From positions 769,226-833,225 of the forward strand of contig JAFKEU010000004.1 in NCBI GenBank assembly GCA_017308475.1: a stretch of 64,000 bases of DNA. The letters are read 5' to 3'. The DNA comes from Alphaproteobacteria bacterium. Lineage in GTDB: Bacteria; Pseudomonadota; Alphaproteobacteria; Micropepsales; Micropepsaceae. Positions 52,902 through 62,654 of the stretch are shown in pieces (the stretch's first letter is position 1; the number at the start of each line of letters is the position of its first letter). The translations under genes were made by a program, and so were the position numbers. A model generated the notes under the pieces. It saw only the letters and a list, made by a program, of their open reading frames with translations, was not told the origin of the DNA and ran no database searches.

Positions 52902-53105
52902 ATGACTATCGGTACCGTCAAATTCTTCAACACCACCAAGGGCTATGGCTTTATCGCCCCGGAAGGCGGCGGCAAGGACGTGTTCGTCCACGCCACGGCC
53001 GTGGAAGCGGCGGGCATGCGCTCGCTGGCGGAAGGCCAGAAGGTCTCCTTCGACATCGTGCCCGACGCGCGCGGCGCCAAGGCCACGAACATCAAGGCCG
53101 TCTGA
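52902..53105 (+). CDS. Cold-shock protein, CspA family
   Basis: 67 residues, one cold-shock domain: GTVKFFNTTKGYGFIAPEGGGKDVFVHATAV, holding the RNP1 (KGYGFI) and RNP2 (VFVHA) motifs. It binds single-stranded RNA/DNA. AGGAACT lies upstream of ATG 52902; an earlier ATG at 52884 is less likely. The 267 bp upstream is long for this genome and may form the structured leader usual for such genes. A terminator follows. Confidence 0.95.
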   Translation: MTIGTVKFFNTTKGYGFIAPEGGGKDVFVHATAVEAAGMRSLAEGQKVSFDIVPDARGAKATNIKAV

Positions 53106-53126
53106 GGCGGTTTTGACGACTGACGG

Positions 53127-53160
53127 GAGCCGGCGGGAAATCCTGCCGGCTCTTTCTTTT
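53127..53160 (+). terminator. Terminator of the cold-shock gene
   Basis: GAGCCGGCGGG / CCTGCCGGCTC stem (one mismatch), AAAT loop, then TTTCTTTT. It lies between convergent genes and may serve both. Confidence 0.88.
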
Positions 53161-53168
53161 CTGAGGGC

Positions 53169-53615
53169 CTATTGCGTGACCTGCTGCGCCGTCGAGGTCT
53201 GGTCCTTGCGCGGCGCCGCAAAGGAAATGTCCACCTGCTGCTGCCTGGCGTCCGGCCCGTCTGTGATGAAGTCGGCGCTGTGCTCGCTGTCCGCCCGCCC
53301 CGGCAGCGAGGCGCTCAGCGTGTATTTGCCCGCCGGCGCCTTGAACAATACCCACGGCCCGTCGCAGTCCATCTCGACCAGCGTCTGGCCGCCGCGCTTG
53401 AGCATCACATGCTCGCCGGCTACGAATTCCTGGGCGCCATTGGAAAAGACCGCCTTCACCGGATAGGCATCCCATTTGGGGTCGTCCTTGGACGAGCCCA
53501 CGCCGGTACAGACCGATTCCACGCCGTTGCTCACCATCGGCGTGTCCTGCGCGGCATTCGCGGAAAGACAGGAAAGCGAAACAATCGCAAGGCATGACAG
53601 GAGAACGAGGCGCAT
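53169..53615 (-). CDS. Periplasmic protein of unknown function
   Basis: 148 residues with signal peptide MRLVLLSCLAIVSLSCLSANA. The mature part is beta-rich: AYPVKAVFSNGAQEFVAGEHVMLKRGGQTLVEMDCDGPWVLFKAPAGKYTLSASLPG, a carboxypeptidase-regulatory-like (transthyretin-type) pattern. Two cysteines. Role unknown. Confidence 0.65.
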   Translation of the reverse strand: MRLVLLSCLAIVSLSCLSANAAQDTPMVSNGVESVCTGVGSSKDDPKWDAYPVKAVFSNGAQEFVAGEHVMLKRGGQTLVEMDCDGPWVLFKAPAGKYTLSASLPGRADSEHSADFITDGPDARQQQVDISFAAPRKDQTSTAQQVTQ

Positions 53616-53765
53616 GGGTAACCTCCCGGTAAATCGGCAGTCGCCCCATCCGGAAACCGCGATCGGCTGACCCGGTTCCCACCCCCTCGCCGGTGTCTTT
53701 GATCGCGATCAGTGCGCCCGTTCCCCCGCCCGGGTCTGATGCCGCCGTTTCAAGGAGTTTTGGTC

Positions 53766-53927
53766 ATGGACAAGAAAGAGCCGAAAGACCTGCGCGACGG
53801 GCTGAAGGGCTCGCTGCAGGTCCCCGAACCGCCTCTGGCTGGCGCCGAACCGATGCATCGGCTTCAGGATGCGCCGGCCGTCGCGCCGGGCAGCCCAACT
53901 TCGACCGGTCAGGCGACCCACGAATAG
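53766..53927 (+). CDS. 53-residue polar protein
   Basis: MDKKEPKDLRDGLKGSLQVPEPP and a Pro/Ala-rich rest. AAGGAG lies 9 bases before the ATG, so translation is likely. Disordered. Function unknown. Confidence 0.5.
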   Translation: MDKKEPKDLRDGLKGSLQVPEPPLAGAEPMHRLQDAPAVAPGSPTSTGQATHE

Positions 53928-53998
53928 CCGCACCGGGCCGGGTAGCCTGCCCCGTGCGCGCATGACATTATCCGCGCCACAAAAGTCGGGAACCGATT

Positions 53999-56761
53999 GT
54001 GGACGCAGATAATTTTCTGGATGGCACGAGGCTGGTGGATGGGGTGCAGCTGCGCCGCGACCTGACGGCACTGGCAAAGGCCACACCCGATGTGACCACC
54101 CTGCGCCAAGCCGGCCTGACCCTGATCAGGACGGCGTTTCTGGAAGGCCGGGAAAAGGTCCGCTTCGCCGTCGAGCATGAAGGCCTTCAGGGCCTTCCCG
54201 CCGCCCGGGCCCTGTCGGACCTGCAGGACGTGCTGATCCAGGTGATCTACGACTTCGCGGTCAAGCACGTCTATTACGCCCAGAATCCGTCCAGCGCCGA
54301 ACGCATCACCATCGTTGCCACTGGCGGTTATGGCCGCGGCGAACTGGCGCCGGGCTCGGACATCGACCTTCTGTTCGTGCGCCCCTTCAAGCAGACCGCC
54401 TGGGGCGAAAGCGTCATCGAATTCATCCTCTACATGCTCTGGGACATGGGGCTGAAAGTGGGACATGCCACCCGCTCGCTGGCCGAATGCGTGCGCCTGG
54501 CCAAGCAGGACATCACCATCCGCACCGCCATCCTGGAGGCGCGCTATCTGTGGGGCGACACGGGGCTTTACGAAGAGTTGCGCAAGAAATTCTGGAACGA
54601 AATCGCCACGGGCAATGGCCGGGACTTCGTCGAAGCCAAGCTGGCCGAGCGCGATCAGCGCCATGCCCGCCAGGGCGAAAGCCGCTATCTGGTGGAGCCC
54701 AACATCAAGGAAGGCAAGGGCGGCCTGCGCGACCTGCAGACTCTCTACTGGATCGGCAAATACCTCTATCATGTTGAGGACGCCGCCGACCTGGTGCCGC
54801 ACGGCGTTTTCACCCGCGACGAGTATGAAATCTTCCAAAAGGCGGAAGCCTTTCTGTGGAACGTGCGCGTCCACCTGCATTACCTGCTGGGCCGGGCAGA
54901 GGAGCGGCTGTCCTTCGACGTGCAGCCGGCGCTGGCCGCCGAGTTGGGCTATGTCGATACCAACAAGCCGCGCCGGGCAGTCGAACAGTTCATGAAGGCC
55001 TACTTCCTGGTGGCCAAGGATGTCGGCGATCTGACGCGCATCTTCTGCGCCGCCTTGGAAGAGCAGCACAAGAAACATCGCCGTTCACTGCGCCGCATCC
55101 TGCCGGGCTTTCTCAAGCCGCGCGCCGCGGACGACGATTTCTATGTCGAGAACGGGCGGCTGATGGCGCGAGCGGGCATCTTCCGCCAGGATCCGGCCAA
55201 CATCATCAGGATATTCTGCATCGCTGACGCCAAGGGCGCGGAGATCCATCCCGACGCGCTGCGCACCATCACCCGCTCGCTGGACCTGATTACCGACGAA
55301 ATGCGCCAGAGCCGGGAGGCCAACAAGGCATTCCTGGAAGCCTTGACCTCGCGTCACGATCCCGAACGGGCGCTGCGGTTGATGAACGAAGCGGGTGTCC
55401 TGGGTCGCTTTATTCCCGAATTCGGCCATGCCGTGGGGCTTATGCAGTTCAACATGTATCACCACTACACGGTCGACGAGCATCTCATCCGTGCAGTCGG
55501 CAACATCGCCTCGATCGAGCGCGGCGAAAGCAGGGACGACAATCCGCTGGCTACCGAGGTGGTCAAGCGCATTCAGAACCGTGACATTCTTTACTGCGCC
55601 ATCCTTCTGCACGATGTGGCCAAGGGGCTGCCCGGCGACCACAGCGATGTGGGCGCCGAAATCGCGCGCAGCCTGTGTCCACGGCTCGGCCTGTCGGCCC
55701 CCGACACCGCCGCCGTCGCCTGGCTGGTCAAGTATCATCTGGTGATGAGTGACACCGCCCAGCGCCGCGACGTCTCCGACCCCAAGACGGTGCGCGACTT
55801 CGTGGAAATGGTGCAGTCGCCCGAGATGCTGCGTCTGCTTCTGGTGCTTACCGTTGCCGATATCCGCGCCGTGGGACCCGGCGTATGGAACGGCTGGAAG
55901 GGCCAGCTCCTGCGTGAACTTTACTATGCCGCCGAGAACATGATGACCGGCGGCGACCAGGCGCCGTCGCGCAGCATGCGCGTTGCGGGCGCCAAGGAAG
56001 CGCTGGCCGCGAAACTGACTGACTTCACGCCCGCCCAGCGCGAGCGCGCGCTGACGCGTCATTACGACAATTACTGGTTGGCCTTCGAGCCTGAGGAACT
56101 GGAACGCCATGCCCGCCTGATCGCGGGCGCCGACGCCAAACACGAACTTTTGGCCATGTCGGCGGACTCCAACGCCTTCCGCGCCGTTACCGACATCACC
56201 ATTTACACCCCCGACAATGCCGGCCTCTTCTCCCAGATCGCGGGGGCAATCGCCATGTCGGGTGGCTCCATCGTCGACGCCAAGGCCTTCACCACCACAG
56301 ATGGCTTTGCAGTGGATGTCTTTGCGGTGCAGGACGCGGAAGGAGAAGCATTCGGCGATCGCGACCGCATCGCCCGCCTGCGCAAAGGCATCGAACAGAC
56401 CCTGCGCGGGGAGGTCTGGCCCCGCCAGCAGCTCGCTGGCCGCGCCCAGCGGGTCCGCACCAGTGCCTTCCGCATCACCCCCAAAGTACATTTCGACAAC
56501 GAGGCATCGCGCATAGCCACGGTCATCGAGGTGGAGTGCCTGGACCGGCCGGGCCTGCTCTACGATATGACCCACGCCCTGTTTGAATCGGGCCTTTCGA
56601 TCTCCACCGCCATGGTCACCACCTACGGCGAGCGGGCCATCGACGTTTTCTATGTACGCGACGGCTTCGGCCACAAGATCAGCCAGCCTGGGCGCCTTCA
56701 GGCCATAGAAGCCCGACTCATGATGGCCCTGGGCGAAAAGCCGGCCATGGCAGCCTCCTGA
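53999..56761 (+). CDS. glnD: Bifunctional uridylyltransferase/uridylyl-removing enzyme GlnD
   Basis: 920 residues. Nucleotidyltransferase domain (about 90-230) with GGYGRGELAPGSDIDLLF near residue 115; GlnD PII-uridylyltransferase region with NIKEGKGGLRDLQTLYWIGKYLY; HD domain with HHYTVDEHLIRAV and LLHDVAKGLPGDHS (about 480-545); two ACT domains (about 728-800 and 838-910, VECLDRPGLLYDMTHAL) that sense glutamine. It modifies PII and controls nitrogen assimilation. GTG start at 53999. Here murJ, often next to glnD in this group, is absent. Confidence 0.96.
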   Translation: MDADNFLDGTRLVDGVQLRRDLTALAKATPDVTTLRQAGLTLIRTAFLEGREKVRFAVEHEGLQGLPAARALSDLQDVLIQVIYDFAVKHVYYAQNPSSAERITIVATGGYGRGELAPGSDIDLLFVRPFKQTAWGESVIEFILYMLWDMGLKVGHATRSLAECVRLAKQDITIRTAILEARYLWGDTGLYEELRKKFWNEIATGNGRDFVEAKLAERDQRHARQGESRYLVEPNIKEGKGGLRDLQTLYWIGKYLYHVEDAADLVPHGVFTRDEYEIFQKAEAFLWNVRVHLHYLLGRAEERLSFDVQPALAAELGYVDTNKPRRAVEQFMKAYFLVAKDVGDLTRIFCAALEEQHKKHRRSLRRILPGFLKPRAADDDFYVENGRLMARAGIFRQDPANIIRIFCIADAKGAEIHPDALRTITRSLDLITDEMRQSREANKAFLEALTSRHDPERALRLMNEAGVLGRFIPEFGHAVGLMQFNMYHHYTVDEHLIRAVGNIASIERGESRDDNPLATEVVKRIQNRDILYCAILLHDVAKGLPGDHSDVGAEIARSLCPRLGLSAPDTAAVAWLVKYHLVMSDTAQRRDVSDPKTVRDFVEMVQSPEMLRLLLVLTVADIRAVGPGVWNGWKGQLLRELYYAAENMMTGGDQAPSRSMRVAGAKEALAAKLTDFTPAQRERALTRHYDNYWLAFEPEELERHARLIAGADAKHELLAMSADSNAFRAVTDITIYTPDNAGLFSQIAGAIAMSGGSIVDAKAFTTTDGFAVDVFAVQDAEGEAFGDRDRIARLRKGIEQTLRGEVWPRQQLAGRAQRVRTSAFRITPKVHFDNEASRIATVIEVECLDRPGLLYDMTHALFESGLSISTAMVTTYGERAIDVFYVRDGFGHKISQPGRLQAIEARLMMALGEKPAMAAS

Positions 56762-56826
56762 TGCGCCCGGCTTGCGTGGACGGCGCCTTGGCCGCATAAC
56801 ACCGGCCGATCCATAAGAATTTCCGC

Positions 56827-57849
56827 ATGACACAGACACACGCACCTCTGGTTCTTTCGGGCATGCAGCCCACCAACACCTTGCATCTGGGAAATTACCT
56901 GGGTGCCCTGAAGAACTGGGTGAAGATTCAGGGGGAGATGCCCTGTCTGTTCTGCGTGGTGGACATGCATGCCATCACCGCCGATGCCGGCTATGGCAAG
57001 CCCGCCGAACTGGCCCGGGCCACGCGCGAGGTGACGGCCGCCTATATCGCCGCCGGGGTGGACCCCAAGCGCACGCCCATCTTCAACCAGGGCCAGGTGC
57101 CCGAGCATGGAGAGCTGGCCTGGGTGCTCAATTGCGTGGCGCGGCTGGGCTGGATGGACCGAATGACCCAGTTCAAGGAAAAATCGGGCAAGCACAAGGA
57201 ACGTGCCAGCGTCGGCCTCTACACTTACCCCGTGCTGATGGCCGCCGACATTCTGGTCTACCGGGCCACGCATGTCCCGGTAGGCGAGGACCAGAAACAG
57301 CACCTGGAACTGGCCCGCGACATTGCCGCCAAGTTCAACAATGACTATGGCGTGCCGGACTTCTTCCCCCAGCCAGAGCCGGTGATCATGGGGCCCGGCA
57401 CGCGGGTGATGAGCCTGCGCGACGGCACCAAGAAGATGTCCAAGTCGGACGAAAGCGATATGAGTCGCATCAACCTGACCGATGATGCCGATACGATCGC
57501 GAACAAGATCAAACGGGCGAAGACCGATCCCCTGCCGCTGCCCGCCAGCAAGGACGAGCTGAAAGACCGGCCGGAAGCGGAAAACCTGCTCTCAATCCAT
57601 GCCGCCCTGTCGGACCAGTCGCTGGAGGCTTCCGTCGCAGAATTCGCCGGCCGGCAATTCTCCGCCTTCAAACCGGTGCTGGCCGACCTGACCGTGGCCA
57701 GGCTGGAGCCCATCAACAAAGAGATGCGCCGCCTGCTGGCTGACCCGGCCGAGATCGACCGGATATTGCGGGACGGCGCCCGGCGCGCGCGCGCCATCGC
57801 CACGCCGGTGATGGACGAGGTCAAGAAAACCATCGGGTTCATTGCATGA
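56827..57849 (+). CDS. trpS: Tryptophanyl-tRNA synthetase
   Basis: 340 residues, class I synthetase. HIGH-like motif in [23 protein letters not shown] in [12 protein letters not shown] (near residue 205), plus the TrpRS-typical [22 protein letters not shown]. It charges tRNA-Trp. 65 bp after glnD. Confidence 0.97.
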   Translation: MTQTHAPLVLSGMQPTNTLHLGNYLGALKNWVKIQGEMPCLFCVVDMHAITADAGYGKPAELARATREVTAAYIAAGVDPKRTPIFNQGQVPEHGELAWVLNCVARLGWMDRMTQFKEKSGKHKERASVGLYTYPVLMAADILVYRATHVPVGEDQKQHLELARDIAAKFNNDYGVPDFFPQPEPVIMGPGTRVMSLRDGTKKMSKSDESDMSRINLTDDADTIANKIKRAKTDPLPLPASKDELKDRPEAENLLSIHAALSDQSLEASVAEFAGRQFSAFKPVLADLTVARLEPINKEMRRLLADPAEIDRILRDGARRARAIATPVMDEVKKTIGFIA

Positions 57850-57898
57850 AACGGAGCATCGACCAGGCGAGCGTATGTGAGCTGTCCTGCGTGCGACC

Positions 57899-58648
57899 AT
57901 GAGAAATGTTCTGGTCACAGGCGCAGCGAAGCGACTGGGCCGCGCAATCGCGCTTGACCTGGCGGCTGATGGCTGGAATGTCGTCATCCATTATCACGGC
58001 TCGGAAGAGGACGCCGACAGCGCTGCCCAGGCGGTGCGCGCCTTCGGCATGGAAGCCGCTGTGGTCAAATGCGACCTGTCGAAGGAACCCGAGACCGAAC
58101 ACCTGATCGAACGCGCCGCGGCCGAACTGGGGCCCTTGACCGCGCTGATCAATTCCGCCTCGCTGTTTGAGGACGATGAGTGGAACAGCGTCACCCGCAA
58201 AAGCTGGGATGATCACATCGAGACCAACTTGCGCGCGCCCTTCGTGCTGGCTCAGCATTTCGCTCGTCAGATTCCTGATGACGCCGGCGGCAACATTATC
58301 AACATCATCGACCAGCGGGTGCTGAAACCCACGCCTCAGTTCCTTTCCTACAGCCTTTCGAAGGCGGCGCTTTACTGGCTGACCACCACCCTGGCGCAGG
58401 CCATGGCCCCCAGGATTCGAGTCAATGCGGTGGGGCCCGGTCCCACCATTCGCAACGCCCGCCAGTCGGAAGCCGACTTCGCCCGCCAGCAGTGCGCCAC
58501 CATCCTGGGGCGCGGCGCTGCTCCCGCCGACATCTGCGCCGCCATCCGCTATCTTCTGTCGGCAGAGGCCGTCACCGGCCAGATGCTGGCGGTCGATGGC
58601 GGCCAGCACCTGATCTGGAAGACGCCCGACGTGCAGGTCCGCGAGTGA
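57899..58648 (+). CDS. Short-chain dehydrogenase, FolM/pteridine reductase-like
   Basis: 249 residues. NADPH site TGAAKRLGRAIALDLA, N-A-S region LINSASLFEDDEW, catalytic Tyr/Lys in SYSLSKAAL, and AVGPGPT. The TGxxKR form and its position just before folB indicate a dihydromonapterin/dihydrofolate reductase of the FolM type in pterin metabolism. 10 bp before folB. Confidence 0.85.
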   Translation: MRNVLVTGAAKRLGRAIALDLAADGWNVVIHYHGSEEDADSAAQAVRAFGMEAAVVKCDLSKEPETEHLIERAAAELGPLTALINSASLFEDDEWNSVTRKSWDDHIETNLRAPFVLAQHFARQIPDDAGGNIINIIDQRVLKPTPQFLSYSLSKAALYWLTTTLAQAMAPRIRVNAVGPGPTIRNARQSEADFARQQCATILGRGAAPADICAAIRYLLSAEAVTGQMLAVDGGQHLIWKTPDVQVRE

Positions 58649-58658
58649 GCTGAGTGAC

Positions 58659-59051
58659 ATGAGCAAGATGGATCCGCCCCGCATCGCCAGCGCCGCGCGC
58701 GGCATCCGCCATGTATTCATTCGCAACCTGGATCTTCTGGCCCATATCGGCGTCTACCGCACTGAACAGGGCCGCACCCAGCCGGTGCGCATCAACGTGG
58801 ACCTTGGCACCCTCGACGATCCCAACACCGGCGACATGCTGGAAAATGTCGTTGACTATCACGCCGTCGAAAAGCGGATCCGAGCCATCATTGCCGAGGG
58901 CCATGTCCGCTTGGCAGAAACCCTGGCCGAGCGCATCGCCGCCGCCTGCTTCGAGGACAACCGCGTCAAAAGCGTTCGCGTCCGGGTGGAGAAGCTGCAC
59001 GCCCTGACCGGGGCCGAAGCGGTAGGCGTCGAGATCGAGCGCGTGCGCTAA
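58659..59051 (+). CDS. folB: Dihydroneopterin aldolase
   Basis: 130 residues. Typical FolB sheet: HVFIRNLDLLAHIGVYRTEQGRTQPVRINVDLG, then VVDYHAVEKRIRAII and HVRLAETLAERIAAACF (catalytic Lys/Glu region), followed by SVRVRVEKLHAL. Splits dihydroneopterin in folate synthesis. Coupled with the SDR gene. Confidence 0.93.
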   Translation: MSKMDPPRIASAARGIRHVFIRNLDLLAHIGVYRTEQGRTQPVRINVDLGTLDDPNTGDMLENVVDYHAVEKRIRAIIAEGHVRLAETLAERIAAACFEDNRVKSVRVRVEKLHALTGAEAVGVEIERVR

Positions 59052-59126
59052 GCACAAAATCCAACGCTTTCAGTAACTTGGACATTTCCGAATGAAATGA
59101 ACCGAGGCGTCGCTTGCAAAAACCAA

Positions 59127-59144
59127 TCTAAGATATATCTTAGA
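59127..59144. promoter_or_regulatory. Palindromic operator upstream of the PadR-family gene
   Basis: Perfect 18 bp palindrome TCTAAGATATATCTTAGA, in an AT-rich window 32 bp before the start codon. PadR regulators bind such inverted repeats at their own promoter, so autoregulation is likely. Confidence 0.75.
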
Positions 59145-59175
59145 CTGGGTCTAAATATTTTTTTGGAGGCCTGTC

Positions 59176-59748
59176 TTGCGATTTTCCCATCATGGCCATT
59201 GCGGCCACCATCATTTCGGCCGCTTCGGCCGCTTCCGCGGCGGCGAGTTCGGCGCGCCCTGGGAAATGGAAACTGGCGGCCGTGGACGCCGCCGCGTCTT
59301 CGATTCCGGAGAGCTGCGCCTGGTCCTCTTGAAGCTGATTTCCGACCAGCCGCGCCACGGCTATGACCTGATCCGCAGCATCGAGGAGCTGACCGGCGGC
59401 GAATATTCGCCCAGCCCGGGTATCGTCTATCCCACCCTCACCCTGCTGCAGGAGATGGGGCACATCCGCGAAGACGACACAGGCGGCGGACGGAAGACCT
59501 TCGCCATCACGCAGGACGGCGCTGTTTTTCTGGCCCAGAACAAGACCGTGGTCGAAGCCCTGTTCGAACGCCTGGCGGCGCTGGGGATAGAGCGCGCCAG
59601 GACCGACCGCATGCCCATCCGCCGCGCCATGGGCAACCTCAGGACGGTTCTGATACACCGGCTCGGCCGCGAACAGGTCAGTGCCGAAACGCTGCACCAG
59701 ATCACCGCCATCCTGGATGATGCCGCCCAGCGCATCGAAAGGCTGTGA
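59176..59748 (+). CDS. PadR-family metal-responsive regulator, NfeR/YqjI-like
   Basis: 190 residues with TTG start; GGAGG lies 6 bases upstream. N-terminal His-rich metal-binding stretch (SHHGHCGHHH), then GELRLVLLKLISDQPRHGYDLIRSIEELTGGEYSPSPGIVYPTLTLLQEMGHI, the PadR winged helix, very like E. coli YqjI (NfeR), a Ni/Fe-responsive repressor of a ferric reductase. A coiled-coil dimer region follows. A perfect palindrome lies just upstream. The next gene is a broken DUF2218 gene; the expected siderophore-interacting reductase is absent. Confidence 0.88.
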   Translation: MRFSHHGHCGHHHFGRFGRFRGGEFGAPWEMETGGRGRRRVFDSGELRLVLLKLISDQPRHGYDLIRSIEELTGGEYSPSPGIVYPTLTLLQEMGHIREDDTGGGRKTFAITQDGAVFLAQNKTVVEALFERLAALGIERARTDRMPIRRAMGNLRTVLIHRLGREQVSAETLHQITAILDDAAQRIERL

Positions 59749-59749
59749 C

Positions 59750-59919
59750 ATGACGGCTCAAAATCTGTCCAGCCGCGCAAAGGTATCCACGGCGAACGCC
59801 AGCCCCTATCTGCAGCAGCGGTGCAAGCACTGGGCGCATCCACCTCACGTCGAACCTGTGACTGGGGCGCGGGCGGCCTGAAAGTTCCTCTTGTCCACCT
59901 CCCCTATGGCATGGGCTAG
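59750..59919 (+). pseudogene. Truncated DUF2218 gene
   Basis: MTAQNLSSRAKVSTANASPYL, then QQRCKHWAH, is the start of DUF2218 proteins (normal length about 95 residues), but the frame stops after 43 codons at 59881. A shifted frame continues with LKVPLVHLPYG, like the family's next strand, then stops near 59919. So a frameshift and loss of the 3' part are likely. It lies 2 bp after the PadR stop, the usual place for DUF2218. Confidence 0.7.
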
Positions 59920-60036
59920 AATGGGGACATGAGAAATGCCTGTCGAACGCATTTTGTGGATAGCCCGCCCCCCGCTGTTGGACAGCGCGGGGTCGAAAGC
60001 TCGCGCTCGCGCCAAAATCTCCGCGCCTTATCCACA
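59891..60036. promoter_or_regulatory. Cluster of DnaA-box-like sites upstream of uvrC
   Basis: TTATCCACA at 60028-60036 is a perfect consensus DnaA box. TGTGGATAG at 59955-59963 (reverse) differs at one base. TTGTCCACC at 59891-59899 is a weak match. Around them are G/C-rich runs and a GTTGGACAGCGCG stretch. It could bind DnaA or be part of a replication or regulatory region; no AT-rich unwinding element is obvious. Confidence 0.4.
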
Positions 60037-60098
60037 TCCAGGGGGGAGGGGGGGGCCAATTTCGGGGCCGCACAATTATATTGCCGAAGCGGGGTGCA

Positions 60099-61961
60099 AT
60101 GAACGCGCCGCCACTGAAGGGCGCCGAGCGCATCGCCGCCTATCTCAACACCCTTCCCGACGCGCCCGGCGTCTACCGCATGCTGAATGCGGCGGGCGAA
60201 GTGCTGTATGTCGGCAAGGCCAAGAGCCTGAAGAAGCGGGTCTCCTCCTATGCCACCGGGCGCGTCCATTCCGAGCGGCTCACCCGCATGGTGACCGACA
60301 CCGCCGAGATGGTCTTCGTCACCACCGAGTCGGAAACCGAGGCCTTACTGCTGGAGAGCAACCTCATCAAGCGGCTGAAGCCCCGCTACAATGTCAGCTA
60401 TCGTGACGACAAGAGCTTCCCTTACATCCTGGTGCGCCGGGACCATGCCTTCCCCCAGCTTCTGAAGCATCGCGGCGCCCGCAACACCAAGGGCGTCTAT
60501 TTCGGACCCTTCGCCAGCGCCGGGGCGGTCACCCGCACCCTCAACACACTGCAGCGCGCCTTCCTGCTGCGCTCCTGCTCGGATTCAGTGTTCGACAGCC
60601 GCTCGCGCCCCTGTCTTCTGTTTCAGATCAAACGCTGCAGCGCGCCCTGCGTGGGCCGCGTCGACGAAGCCGGCTATCGCGAACTGGTCGAGGAAGCCGA
60701 AAGCTTCCTGAAGGGCAAGAGCCGCGCGGTACAGGACCAGCTCACAGGGGAAATGAACTCCGCCGCCGAGGCGCTGGATTTCGAAGCCGCCGCGCGCCTG
60801 CGCGACCGGTTGCGCGCCATGAGCCATATCCAGGCCAGCCAGGGCATCAATCCGTCCACATTCGACGAAGCCGACCTGTTTGCTGCCTATAGCGAGGGCG
60901 GGCACACCTGCATCCAGGTCTTCTTCTTCCGTGCCGGGCAGAATTGGGGCAACCGGCCCTATTTTCCGCGCCACGATCGCGATCTTCCCCTGGCCGAGGT
61001 GCTGGAAAGCTTTGTCGGCCAGTTCTATGACGAACGCACGGCTCCGAAGCTGATCCTGGCCTCGGAGAAATTGGCCGCCGCTGGTCTTCTTGCGGACGCG
61101 CTGGCTTTGCGCGCCGAGCACAAGGTCGAAATCGCCACTCCCCAGCGCGGCGAGAAACGCGAAATCATGGACCGCGCCCTGACCAATGCGCGCGAGCAGC
61201 TTGGCCGCCGCCTGGCCGAAAACAGTGCCCAGGCCGAATTGCTGGAGGGCGTGGCCGACCTGTTCGGGCTGGAACAGCCGCCCCGCCGCATCGAGGTCTA
61301 TGACAATTCCCACATCCAGGGGGCCCACGCCCTGGGCGCCTTCATCGTCGCGGGCGAGGGCGGCTTCGAGAAGGGCCAGTACCGCAAGTTCAACATCAAG
61401 GCCGACGATCTCACCCCCGGCGACGACTATGCCATGATGCGCGAGGTGCTGACCCGCCGCTTTGCCCGCATGGTGAAGGAAGAGGAAGAGACCGAAGACA
61501 ATCCGCGCTGGCGCCGTCCCGACCTGGTGATGATCGACGGCGGCCCTGGCCAGCTTTCCGTCGCATGTCAGGTCTTTGCCGACCTTGGCGTAGAGGATGT
61601 GGCACTGGTCTCCATCTCCAAGGGCCCCGACCGCGACGCCGGCCGCGAGCATTTCTACATGCAGGGCAAGGAGCCCTTCCGCCTCGATCCGCGCAGCCCG
61701 GTCCTCTATTACCTCCAGCGCCTGCGCGACGAGGCGCACCGCTTCGTCATCGGCGGCCACAGGAAAAAGCGCAGCGCCGCCATCGGTGCCAACCCGCTGG
61801 ACGAAATCGCCGGGGTGGGAGCGGGCCGCAAACGCGCTCTGCTGCAGCATTTCGGCTCGGCCCGGGCAGTGTCGGCAGCCAGCGTGGCCGACCTTGCCGC
61901 GGTGCAGGGCGTCAACGAGACGCTGGCCCGCAAAATCTATGACTTCTTTCATCCCGGCTGA
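60099..61961 (+). CDS. uvrC: Excinuclease ABC subunit C
   Basis: 620 residues. N-terminal GIY-YIG nuclease (about 15-95: [26 protein letters not shown]) for the 3' incision, a cysteine-containing region ([15 protein letters not shown]), a UVR domain ([17 protein letters not shown]) that contacts UvrB, the RNase H-like nuclease (about 385-540: [30 protein letters not shown]) for the 5' cut, and a C-terminal tandem helix-hairpin-helix. Start at the ATG on 60099. Confidence 0.97.
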   Translation: MNAPPLKGAERIAAYLNTLPDAPGVYRMLNAAGEVLYVGKAKSLKKRVSSYATGRVHSERLTRMVTDTAEMVFVTTESETEALLLESNLIKRLKPRYNVSYRDDKSFPYILVRRDHAFPQLLKHRGARNTKGVYFGPFASAGAVTRTLNTLQRAFLLRSCSDSVFDSRSRPCLLFQIKRCSAPCVGRVDEAGYRELVEEAESFLKGKSRAVQDQLTGEMNSAAEALDFEAAARLRDRLRAMSHIQASQGINPSTFDEADLFAAYSEGGHTCIQVFFFRAGQNWGNRPYFPRHDRDLPLAEVLESFVGQFYDERTAPKLILASEKLAAAGLLADALALRAEHKVEIATPQRGEKREIMDRALTNAREQLGRRLAENSAQAELLEGVADLFGLEQPPRRIEVYDNSHIQGAHALGAFIVAGEGGFEKGQYRKFNIKADDLTPGDDYAMMREVLTRRFARMVKEEEETEDNPRWRRPDLVMIDGGPGQLSVACQVFADLGVEDVALVSISKGPDRDAGREHFYMQGKEPFRLDPRSPVLYYLQRLRDEAHRFVIGGHRKKRSAAIGANPLDEIAGVGAGRKRALLQHFGSARAVSAASVADLAAVQGVNETLARKIYDFFHPG

Positions 61962-62017
61962 AGCCCCATGCAAAAACCGGGGATGACGCGCCGCTCTCGC
62001 CCTTCTAGACTGGCATC

Positions 62018-62647
62018 ATGTTCGCCCTGCCCAATGCTCTGACCATCCTGCGCATCGTTCTGGTACCGGCATTCGCCATCGCCTTCGTGATCCCGGGCGA
62101 GACGGCGCGGCTGACCGCCTTCTTCATTTTCGTGACGGCGGGAGTGAGCGACTGGCTCGACGGTTTCGCCGCCAGGAAGCTCAAGGCCGGATCGGATTTC
62201 GGTCGCATGCTGGACCCCATCGCCGACAAGGTCTTGGTCGCCGTGGCGCTGATGATGCTAGTCGCCGAGGGCACCTTCACCCGCTACAACCCCACCACCG
62301 GCATGTTGAGCCTGCTGAAGCTGGTGCCCGCGCTGATCATCCTGTCACGCGAGATACTGGTGTCGGGCCTGCGCGAATTTCTGGCCGGCACGCGGGTCAG
62401 CGTGCCTGTCACTGCCATCGCCAAGATCAAGACCGCCGTACAGATGGTGGCGATCGGAGCGATGATTCTGACGCCTATCGCCGATTCCCTGGTGCCGGGA
62501 ATTCCTTCACTCACCTATGCGGCACTGGCCTATATCCTGCTCTATGTAGCGGCGGGCCTGACGGTCTATACGGGCGTGGTCTATTTCCGCAACGGCATGC
62601 GCCATATCCGTCCCGGGTCCACGCCGGAACCACCCGCGCCTGGGTGA
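62018..62647 (+). CDS. pgsA: CDP-diacylglycerol-glycerol-3-phosphate 3-phosphatidyltransferase
   Basis: 209 residues. CDP-alcohol phosphotransferase motif DWLDGFAARKLKAGSDFGRMLDPIADK (metal-binding Asp residues), four or more helices. Makes phosphatidylglycerol phosphate in the membrane. Starts FALPNALTILRIVLVPAF. The C-terminal tail is Pro-rich. Confidence 0.95.
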   Translation: MFALPNALTILRIVLVPAFAIAFVIPGETARLTAFFIFVTAGVSDWLDGFAARKLKAGSDFGRMLDPIADKVLVAVALMMLVAEGTFTRYNPTTGMLSLLKLVPALIILSREILVSGLREFLAGTRVSVPVTAIAKIKTAVQMVAIGAMILTPIADSLVPGIPSLTYAALAYILLYVAAGLTVYTGVVYFRNGMRHIRPGSTPEPPAPG

Positions 62648-62654
62648 ATCGCTC

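Noticed and set aside
59891..60098. Chromosomal origin of replication
   Set aside because: Only one perfect DnaA box, no AT-rich unwinding element, and no origin-flanking genes such as dnaA, hemE or parAB nearby.
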